Shown piece by piece: positions 56,586 through 64,000 of a stretch of 64,000 bases of DNA. The stretch lies in contig CM061065.1 in the NCBI GenBank assembly GCA_030762895.1, positions 65,890,200-65,954,199 on the forward strand, given 5' to 3'. Made by a program: the position numbers and the translations under genes. The notes beneath the pieces are model-generated. The model did not search any database. It was given only the letters and a program-made list of their open reading frames with translations, and had not been told where the DNA came from. Positions within the stretch are counted from its first letter, which is position 1. Each line of letters begins with the position of its first letter. This DNA is from Sophora flavescens. Its lineage: Eukaryota > Streptophyta > Magnoliopsida > Fabales > Fabaceae.

Positions 56586-58320
56586 TCAAGGATAAGATTT
56601 AGGTACCCAAATTTGTTTGGGTCCTTGAATGTTAGTTTTGGGCACCAATCCTTTTGGAACCCAAATTTTTCTATCACTTTGAAACTTATTATTTCTAATG
56701 TTACAAGTAGTTGCCGTATGTCCCTTTTTGTAACAATAATAGCATGTAGTAAAGGGGGTACTTGTCTTGCTTGGATTAGCAAAGCAATATTTTAAAATCT
56801 TTCTTTGTGTAAAAGGATCATATCCCAAACCGGCTTTGCTAAGCGTACGCTTTTGACTTCCAAGCAACATATTCAAGTTTTCTCTACCCATTGTGAATTT
56901 GGCTAGAATGTTTTTCATATCATCAATTTGTTTTCTCAATCTAGCACACTCTCCACAACTAAAGGGTTTACATGCATTATTTTTGAAACATACATTTAAT
57001 GAAGATTTCTCATGAGCAATCTTTAAGAACTCATATTCATTTGTGACTTTTTCAAAATCCATTTTCCACAAAGAGAGTTGTTCTTTTAAGTCATAAATGA
57101 TTTTCTTAAAAGAAGAGTTTTGTTTAATGAGTCTTATAGATTCTTCATGAAGTTCATCATAGGAATTTTGTAAATCATCATCGGAAGAAAAAGAATCAAA
57201 TTCATCATCAGTTACCTCATCTTCCTCATGGTGGCTTGCCATTAGACATAGGTTGGCAACTTCATCATCATCGGAGCTATCGGATGAGTTGAGGTCGTTA
57301 TCGTCCCAATCTATGTATGCCTTTTTGCCTTTCTTGTCCTTTTTAGTCCTCTTCTCATATTTGTCCCCTTTCTTTTGCAATTGAGGACATTCCATTTTCA
57401 TGTGCCCTTTCTTTCAACATTCATAGCAATTTATTGTTGAAGTGTCATTCTCCCTTTTTAAGTTCTTCTTATTCCGGTTGAATGGCCTTTTACCTCCACC
57501 TCTTTTCTTGAGGAATCTACTAAACTTTTTCACAAAGAGGCTAAGGTCATCATCGCTTGAATCCGAGTCTTCCGATTCATTACTTTTATCGCTTTCTTCT
57601 TTCCTTGCTTTTGAAGATGTAGAGATTAGGGCTAAGCTCTTCTTCTTTTTGTCTCCTTCTTCATGCTCAGTTAGACGATTTAGTTCCAATTCGTGCTCTT
57701 GGAGCTTTCCAAATAAGGTGGCTAGAGTCATTGTAGCCAAATTCCTTGATTCCGCAATAGCGGTAACCTTTGGCTGCCAATTCCTGTTCAAGCATCTCAA
57801 AACTTTGTTAACCAAGTCTTCATTTGGAAATTTTTTTTCCTAATGTTGCTAGATGATTAACTATGTGCGTGAAGCGTTTTTGCATATCTTGTATATTCTC
57901 CTGGAATCATACGAAAAAGCTCATATTCATAGGTCAAGGTGTTAACCCGAGCTCGCTTCACTTCACTAGTACCCTCATGGGTAACTTGCAGGTTATCCCA
58001 CATTTCTTGTGCGGATCTACAATTACACACTCTAAAGAATTCATCTTGTTCTATAGCAGAAGATATGATATTTTTACCTCTCCAATCTAGTTGTACTCTC
58101 TTTTTCTCATCATCAATCCAACTATCTCTAGGTTTTGATGTTTCCTTTCCATTAACTAGATGTGTGGGAACATAAGGACCATTTTCTATGGTGTTCCATA
58201 CATCTAGATCATGGGAACATATAAAGATTCTCATACGTTCTTTCCAATACGAATAACCTTCACCATTAAAAACTGGGGCCTTATTGTATGACCCATCCGT
58301 TTGATAAAAACCATTAGAGG
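56586..58320 (-). pseudogene. Gag of element D
   Basis: Gag begins near 58302, where the expected ATG reads ATT, so the start is lost. The capsid part (57857-58234) has MRIFICSHDLDVWNTI and AQEMWDNLQVTHEGTSEVKR. After a shift near 57845 the frame runs on with INKVLRCLNR-like and LATLFGKLQEHELELNRL. The zinc knuckle CYEC-KGHMKMEC is broken by a TGA at 57411-57413. A second cysteine set (CFKNNACKPFSCGECARL; CYYCYKKGHTATTC) follows. Coiled-coil-like segments lie between. Confidence 0.88.
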
Positions 58321-58365
58321 CAATGAATCCTCTTTAAAGCCAATTAAGCTGGTCCTAAAGAGTTC

Positions 58366-58379
58366 AAGCTCTGGTACCA
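58366..58379 (-). other. tRNA-Met primer site of D
   Basis: Minus-strand TGGTACCAGAGCTT, two bases from the LTR; it fits the 3' end of initiator tRNA-Met (TGGTATCAGAGC) with one mismatch. Confidence 0.85.
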
Positions 58380-58381
58380 CT

Positions 58382-59766
58382 TGTTAGCCCAAGTGGCCTC
58401 TAACCAGCGTTGGAATCCTAGAGGGGGGTGAATAGGATTCAAAAGATTTTCGTAAACTTTTCAAAAACTTTTGTTGTATGAAGGTATAAAGTATTTAACA
58501 AGAGTGCGTAGTGAATCTTTAGACGATGTGAACGTAATTGAAATGATGATTCAACAAGATTGTTTCAAATTCAATTCAATTCGTTATCAGTTAAACCCTA
58601 ATATGTAATGCAAGATTGAAATTAAAGAGAGAAGGGTTAAGGAGAATTGCAAACCGATATTTTTACTAGTTCAATCACAATTTATTGTGATCTACATCCA
58701 GTCTCACACCCACCGGTATGAGAGTTCCTTGACGAATCAGGATCTTGAGTACAACGTTCAAGAAATTTTACACCAGAGATACCCCACTCTGTAACCTACA
58801 CACAACCAGGGATTCCACACCCTAAATCCAACCCAGAAGAAGATCCCTCCTTCTTCCAAACCAAGAACGTCAAAAACAAGAGAGTAGAAGAGGTTTGAAT
58901 CACTCTTGAAAGTGAGAAATTACAACTTGAAGCTCTGATGATCACAATGAAAGATTGAGAGAATGAGACGCAAGAATCTTGTGAGATTTTGTGTTATTTT
59001 GAGTTTGTGAAATGATAGCTAATGATCTTGAATGAAAGAGATGAATAGATCTATTTATTAGGGGTGTTTGTTACGTTTAAAAATCAGATCTGATAGCTGT
59101 GAATCGATTCACAGACCCTATGAATCGATTCACAGAGAGTTGTGACACATGAATCTATATCATGAATCTATTCACAGAGACTGATACATCGTGAATCCAT
59201 TCATGAATCTATTCACAGAGACTGAAACACATGAATCTATTCATGAATCTATTCGAAGACTGAAACACATGAATCTATTCATGAATCTATTCACAGAGAT
59301 TGAAACATCTTGAATCCATTCATGAATCTATTCATAGAGAGTAAAATGCTTTGAATCTATTCACACGAATCAATGAATCTATTCACAACATATTTACACT
59401 AAGGTTTCAATCATCTTATTTGTAAATCTATTCATTTAAACTTAGATTTTCAACATGAAACTCATCTAATGATCAAGTATTATATTTTCATGCATTAAGT
59501 AAAGATTTAAAACATTTCAACATGATGAATGCATGAATTCAACTTGATTATGTTAACCTATGTTGATTTTAATTTCATTTTATTTGGATCTCATTCAAAC
59601 ATCTTATATGATCTTACAAAGGTACTAAAAACATAAACCTTTAAGAACTACCCTTTGTAGATCTAAGTCTTCAAAACTTTATATAGTTGACATGGTGTCC
59701 TTTGTCATCTTCAAAACTTTGTACTTCAAATATCCAAGTCATACTTGGGGAATGCGTTCATTCACA
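58382..59766 (-). mobile_element. 5' LTR of element D, 1385 bp
   Basis: Closely matches the 3' LTR with small gaps inside the palindrome array (59099-59390), where copy number differs. GTGAATCGATTCAC is at 59099-59112. Confidence 0.95.
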
Positions 59767-59771
59767 GATAG

Positions 59772-60655
59772 TACGTTACAAGTCAAAAAGCGAAAAAACC
59801 ATTTTGTCCCACTACGTAGGCTTAGAGGAATGTTTGGGCTTAAGTTTGGGGTTGTGAAGCAAGCAATTTAAGTTCGGGGGTGTGAGTAGGCCACTAAAGA
59901 TGCCGACTATGAAAAAAAAATTGAAAAGAAAAGAAAAAAAAAAGTGTGAAAGAAAGACAAAAAAAAAATAGAAAAAGCCAAAAAGACAAAAAGGAAAGAG
60001 AAAGTATACAAAAGTAAAGAAAAAGGCAAAAGAGAAAGAAAAGAAAAAGGAAAGAATGAAAACAAAACAAAAGAAAAATAAAGAGTTGTAAATAAAATAA
60101 AAAGGGAAATAGCACAAATTGGGTGCTATGTGCTTGTGTATTAGCTAAGTAAGGGAAACCCCAAGAGAGTCCACATTACTTGAAGCCAAAGTAGTCTAGC
60201 CTATATACAGGATTTTATCCACCCCCACCTTAGCCCCATTACAACCAAATAAAAGACCTCATGATATGTGTTACATTGACATTTGTGATGTGTGTTCTTA
60301 GCATCTTGTCAAGATTAGGATTGGGGAGTGCACGATGATTGGAATTGAGAGCAATTATCACCAAGTGAGGATGTGTGAACACTAAATAGAGAGGTAGCAA
60401 GAGACTTTCTTGTGCATTCAATGGAGCTAATTTTGTAGTATGTTTGATTGTCCTAAAAGATGAAGCATGTGATCAATTGGAATTGATGCAATGATTGTGT
60501 GATGCTTGTGCATTTTGCAAAAGTGTTAAGGAATTGAAGTCTTGCATGAGTAATGTGCTTCACAAGAGAATTGAACGTGAAAATCCATTTCTCAAAACCT
60601 TATGTAAATCTAATTGTTTTCTTGAGGACAAGCAAAAACTCTAAGTTTGGGGTTG
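59772..60655 (+). other. Interior of element B after D, with polypurine tract
   Basis: No gene. An A/G-rich tract of AAAAGAAAAG type covers about 59905-60105. Polypurine-tract-like AAGTTTGGGGTTGTGA occurs at 59842-59857 and a looser copy near 59870; the true tract is 60643-60655. The open frames on the other strand of the A/G tract are low-complexity Phe/Leu and not genes. Confidence 0.75.
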
Positions 60656-61879
60656 TGATGAATGTGCAATTTACGTTAGTTTGGAAGTGTAATTAGGAAA
60701 GAATTTGTAAATAATCTTAGAAATCATAGGAAAAGTGATAGGAAAATACATACTTTGATATGAATAAAGTTTGGATTAGAGTTTTGATCCTTTTATATTA
60801 AAAATATACTCAAAATATGTTGAAGTATGCAGGAATAGTAGTCCAGCGCTCAGCTCTGGAACCGAGCGCTTAGCCAGGACAAAAACGGAAGAAACTAGCA
60901 AGAGCAGGGCATGAACCAGCGCTCAGCGCTGGTGTTGGGACGCTTAGTGCCAGGATGCACACAGCAAGGCAGCGCTCAGCGCCAGCCTTGGGCGCTCAGC
61001 GCCAGCTGAGACAGAGAGCGGGTTTTCTCGTTCAGAAGCCAGGCGCTCAGCACTGGGGCGACACGCAGAAACTCTATAAATGCGATCTTTGACAGATTGA
61101 GAGTGATCTTTCACTCATTTTTTACATTCTCACTTTGGTTCATCATTTTTCTCTCCACATCTACTCAAGTTCATCTCTCTCATCTCTTTCTATCATGAGT
61201 AGTTAGATCTCTTAGGTTAGGTTAGGATTATTTTAATTGGAGTTTGATGTAATTGACTTTGATTTCTGAATCTAATTCTATTTCATTCAAATTGAGTAAT
61301 TGCTTCTATGTTTAATGCTTTTCTTGGATTGATCAACCTTGAAATGATGTTAGAGTCAATTTCACAATTGGAAAATTGGTTATTGAATTGGAATTGAAGT
61401 AGATTACCATTGGAATGTTGATTCTAGGAATAGAACTATGTTTCAATGCATTCTTATGAATCTCATGCTTAATGTCTGTGCTAATGCTTGAATGACCTAA
61501 GGAATTAGGCTTCTTAATTAGTTCAAAAGGATTATCACCTAAATAATTAGGGATAAATCTAGGTTAGTGATTTGAATGGAATGAATTGGAATTTGGATTG
61601 AATAAAGTTACATCAAGTGAAGACTGAATGATTCCGATGCCTAACCGCTTTTGCCTATATTGAATTCATTCCTTAATTACTATTGTTTAATTCATTGTTG
61701 TGACAACTCTAAATACCAAAACTCATAAACACTTTTGGAAACATGAAACTCATTGGTTCAAATAGCTATTGCTTAATATACGTTGATACTTGACAACAAT
61801 CCTCATTGGGAATGATGCTTTACTTTCACTATTATTACTTGTCACGATTTGGTACACTTGCCAATTAATCCAATCAACA
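60656..61879 (+). mobile_element. 3' LTR of element B, 1224 bp
   Basis: Contains the perfect palindrome CCAGCGC-TCA-GCGCTGG (60916-60932) where the 5' LTR has one change, TATAAA at 61075-61080, and lacks about 84 bases present in the 5' LTR. Confidence 0.92.
60842..61055. repeat. GCGC-TCA-GCGC palindrome array, 3' LTR of B
   Basis: About seven stem-TCA-stem units, including 60916-60932 and GGCGCTCAGCGCC near 60990; ends about 20 bases before the TATA box. Confidence 0.92.
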
Positions 61880-61884
61880 CATTC

Positions 61885-63837
61885 AACCAATAGCACATTA
61901 TCAATTGTGGTATTAGAATTCTTACCAACCTTACCCACTCCAAGAATTTTACCCTTGTTGTTATCTTCATATGTGACATGACCACTTTTTCTTGGAGATA
62001 GATGAGAAAACTTGGAGATGTCTCCGGTCATATAATTAGAGCATCCACTATCCAAGTACCACTGCTTGCATAGTGTTTTCAAGCATACTTATACAAAAGA
62101 GATCAAATCTTAGGTACCCAATTTGGATTGGGTCCTTGTATGTCAGTCTTGGGTTTACTCCCTTTGGGAACCCACATCAAGTTACAATTCTCAACACCTT
62201 TTCTTTTGACATAACATTTTGAAATATGGTATCCATGCTTGCAACAAAAATAGCATTGTATAGTTGATTTCTTTTGTTTGCTTGATGGAACAAATTGAGT
62301 GTTGTTAGAGGATTTAGCATCAAATGGATTGTATCCCAATCCAGCCTTAACAAAACTCATCGTTTGTTTACCAAGTAAGACATTAAGATCGTTACTCCTA
62401 TTTGTGAACCTTGCAAGTGACTTTTTCAAATCATTGTTTCACTTTCCAAATTCTTGCAATTTTCACAAGTGGTGGTGCACCATTCTTTTTCTTTTCCTTT
62501 TGAAGAATTTTGACAATTCTTTTGCATAGTCTCAATCTCTAGCTTTTGATCCTCAACTTACTTTTTCAAAACAAAATTTTCTTTTTCAAGTTGAGCCATC
62601 AAATTCTTTTGTTTCACAACTAGTTTGGCTAAATCATGAGACTCTTTATGCAATTCTACAAAAGCATCATGCAACTCATCATAAGTAAAAGAGAGAAAGA
62701 GTTCATCATCCGATACCTCATCTTCACTTTGATGTGAAGTCATTAAATATAGATTGGCCTCTTCACTTTGACTATCTTCATCACTTGAGGATGACATTTC
62801 ATTCTCATCCCATGCTATGTATGCTTTCTTACCCTTCTTGTCTTTCTTGCCCTTCTTGTCATCTTTATCATTCTTCTTCTTGTAGTTGGGGCAATCATAT
62901 TTCATGTGACCGGGCTTTCCACATTCATAGCAAGTTGGGTTGGAAGTACTCTCCTTCTTTGTGAACTTCTTGTTGTTGAATTTGCCTCTTCTCTTGAGAA
63001 ACTTTCCAAACTTCCTCACCAACAAGTTGATGTGCTCCTCTTGGAATTCCTCACTTGAATCATCACTATCACTTAGGTCTTCATTTCTTGAAGATGCAAC
63101 CAAGGCTATGCCTTTCTTCCTCTTGTCTTGATCTTCACTCTGATTTAATCTTGATAGCTCAATTTCATGCCTTGAAGCTTGCCAAAGAGTGTAGCAAGTG
63201 ACATTGTAGAAAGATTCGTTGATTCCACAATAGCCATCACCTTGGGTTGCCAAGACCTATTCAAACATCTTAGAACTTTGTTAATAAGATCCTCATTATC
63301 AAACACTTTACCAAGAGCACTAAGTTGGTTAACAATATATGTAAAACGTTTTTGCATATCACATATAGATTCACCATGCAACATTTTAGACAATTCATAC
63401 TCATGGGTTAAAGTATTCATCCTAGATCTCCTTACTTCACTTGTGCCCTCATGGGCTACCTCAAGTGTATCCCACATTTCCTTTCCGGAATTACAAGTAG
63501 AGATTCTAAAGAACGCATCAATACTAACTCCCGTAGTAATGATGTTCCGAGCCTTCTTATCTAATTGGACCTTCTTTTTATCATCTTCGATCAATAAAGA
63601 TCTAGGTTTATCTTTTTCCTCTTCATTCACAACATGTTTAGGCATAAAAGGACCATTCATAACCGTATCCCATATATCAACATCTATTGCCTCAATGAAA
63701 ATTTTCATCCTTGCTTTCCAATAAGGATAACCTTCTCCATTGAAAATAGGGGGTTTAGAAATAGAAACATAATAACTTGTTCCATTTGATTGAAAATCCA
63801 TTTTCACGAGACTTGAAAGGTGATTAACGTTATTCAA
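61885..63837 (-). pseudogene. Gag and start of protease of element A
   Basis: Gag starts at ATG 63837 with the copia capsid (KPPIFNGEGYPYWKARMKIF; KEMWDTLEVAHEGTSEVRRS). A shift near 63190 leads to 62558-63253, which carries an intact CCHC zinc knuckle (CYECGKPGHMKYDC), a basic Lys-rich linker and a charged coiled-coil-like part. After a break near 62500, 62103-62429 has LGYNPFDAK and a second cysteine motif (CYFCCKHGYHISKC). The protease begins in another frame (QWYLDSGCSNYMTGD) and runs into element B at 61884. Confidence 0.9.
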
Positions 63838-63840
63838 GAA

Positions 63841-63856
63841 CCCGCTCTAGATACCA
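63841..63856 (-). other. tRNA-Met primer site of A
   Basis: Minus-strand TGGTATCTAGAGCGGG, two bases from the LTR; it resembles the initiator tRNA-Met complement with one extra base. Confidence 0.75.
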
Positions 63857-63858
63857 AT

Positions 63859-64000
63859 TGTAAGATGTGGAAACGGTTCTTAGTCAAGAAGGAGGGTGAA
63901 TTGACCTTTTTAAAACTTTTCGAAAAACAAATGTTTAAGTTCCCTTTTCAAATGGAGTAGCAAGATAGTAAACTTTCCTTGAAGCACTAGCAAGAAACAA
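63859..64000 (-). mobile_element. 5' LTR of element A, first 142 bases, cut by the window edge
   Basis: Matches 33312-33450 closely, apart from a short difference about 27 bases in (GTCGGGGGG in the left copy, GTCAAGAAGGAGGG here). Confidence 0.92.

Larger units (their letters stand above)
51270..59766 (-). mobile_element. Copia element D (minus strand), 8497 bp
   Basis: LTRs at 51270-52640 and 58382-59766, both starting TGTTAGCCCAAGTGGCCTCT and ending TCATTCACA on the plus strand, with a perfect duplication GATAG (51265-51269, 59767-59771). It has a tRNA-Met primer site, gag and pol in copia order. Pol is like that of element A over its length, but the LTR sequences and palindromes differ. 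It is complete but with four in-frame stops and a frameshift. Confidence 0.96.
40174..61879 (+). mobile_element. Element B: Athila-like, polymerase-less LTR element, hosting C and D
   Basis: LTRs at 40174-41481 and 60656-61879 both start TGATGAATGTGCAATTTA and end CCAATCAACA. Flanks are CCTTC (40169-40173) and CATTC (61880-61884), a 5-bp target duplication with one change. The primer site fits tRNA-Asp. Without its insertions, the interior is only about 2.85 kb and holds a gag remnant but no protease, RT or integrase, so it is a large non-autonomous derivative (LARD-like). Confidence 0.92.
33312..64000 (-). mobile_element. Copia element A (minus strand), hosting hAT and element B, runs off the right edge
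   Basis: The 3' LTR (33312-36295) and the start of the 5' LTR (63859-64000) share TGTAAGATGTGGAAACGGTT and the next 100 bases, so they belong to one element. Gag is at 61885-63837 and integrase-RT-RNase H at 37298-40168. They join exactly across element B: the coding text runs VLLVE before B and GLKHNLLSISQ after it. The primer site is tRNA-Met type. Coding regions have several stops and shifts. It sits in the LINE reverse transcriptase. Confidence 0.93.

Noticed and set aside
57442..57843. 133-codon plus-strand frame
   Set aside because: Antisense to the gag of element D; no independent signal.
33312..58380. A and D as one copia element
   Set aside because: Each has its own gag and pol, their LTRs differ, and D has its own perfect GATAG duplication inside B.
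51988..59390. Short regular repeats that look like a CRISPR array
   Set aside because: Units are palindromic, irregularly spaced and inside plant LTRs; there are no spacers of constant length and no cas genes.
59812..60117. Phe/Leu-rich 101-codon frame on the minus strand, membrane-protein-like
   Set aside because: It is only the complement of an A/G-rich tract in the tail of element B; a similar frame exists in the A/G tract of C at 48083-48326.
63179..63724. 181-codon plus-strand frame
   Set aside because: Antisense to the gag of element A.
1..64000. tRNA or rRNA genes
   Set aside because: I saw no cloverleaf or rRNA segments; the tRNA-like matches are retroelement primer sites only.

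Overview
This window is intergenic plant DNA made almost entirely of transposable elements (TEs), most of them nested. The lineages are plant-specific: Ty3/gypsy Tekay-like, Tat-like and Athila-like elements, Ty1/copia with tRNA-Met primer sites, En/Spm-type CACTA transposons with TNP2/Ptta/ULP1 genes, a plant LINE and a hAT element. A broken class-II O-methyltransferase gene is the only host gene I recognise. Together these suggest a dicot with a large TE load, perhaps a legume; species cannot be set from the sequence.

Layout. (1) 1-7602: 3' part of a decayed Tekay-like chromovirus with a 4.37-kb 3' LTR. (2) 7603-9150: an unrecognised coding remnant and the tail plus probable 312-bp LTR of another retroelement. 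(3) About 9564-20160: LTR, primer site and gag of a Tat-like gypsy element, split at 10653 by CACTA-1 (10654-19327, target duplication AAA), which carries decayed TNP2 and Ptta/TNP1 genes. (4) 20661-30197: O-methyltransferase pseudogene whose intron holds CACTA-2 (21180-29830, target duplication TAT); CACTA-2 carries a 5'-deleted TNP2 and a TNP1-ULP1 fusion, both on the minus strand. (5) About 30430-33311: LINE ORF1, endonuclease and start of reverse transcriptase. (6) From 33312 past the right edge: copia element A (minus strand), interrupted by a hAT element in its 3' LTR and by gypsy/Athila-like element B (40174-61879) at its protease-integrase junction. B is itself interrupted by Athila-like element C (42421-50236, duplication GTTAC) and by copia element D (51270-59766, duplication GATAG).

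Most coding regions are pseudogenes. The best preserved are C (LTRs about 98% identical by hand count, long gag and gag-protease ORFs) and D (several stops and one frameshift). Neither B nor C encodes a complete polymerase, so both would depend on a partner for mobility.

The main unexplained pattern is that all four nested LTR elements, from two superfamilies, carry an element-specific set of short palindromes in two equivalent places: just upstream of the LTR TATA box, and again in the non-coding tail between the last ORF and the 3' LTR. A uses GTATTCGAATAC, D uses GTGAATCGATTCAC, B uses GGCGC-TCA-GCGCC types and C uses CTCGC-CTC-GCGAG types. A fifth palindrome family, CATCACGGC-CTA-GCCGTGATG with GTCACGGCCGTGAC, forms an array upstream of the TNP2 leader in CACTA-2 and reappears in the LTR promoter of C. 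This arrangement is the best candidate for an undescribed system in the window.
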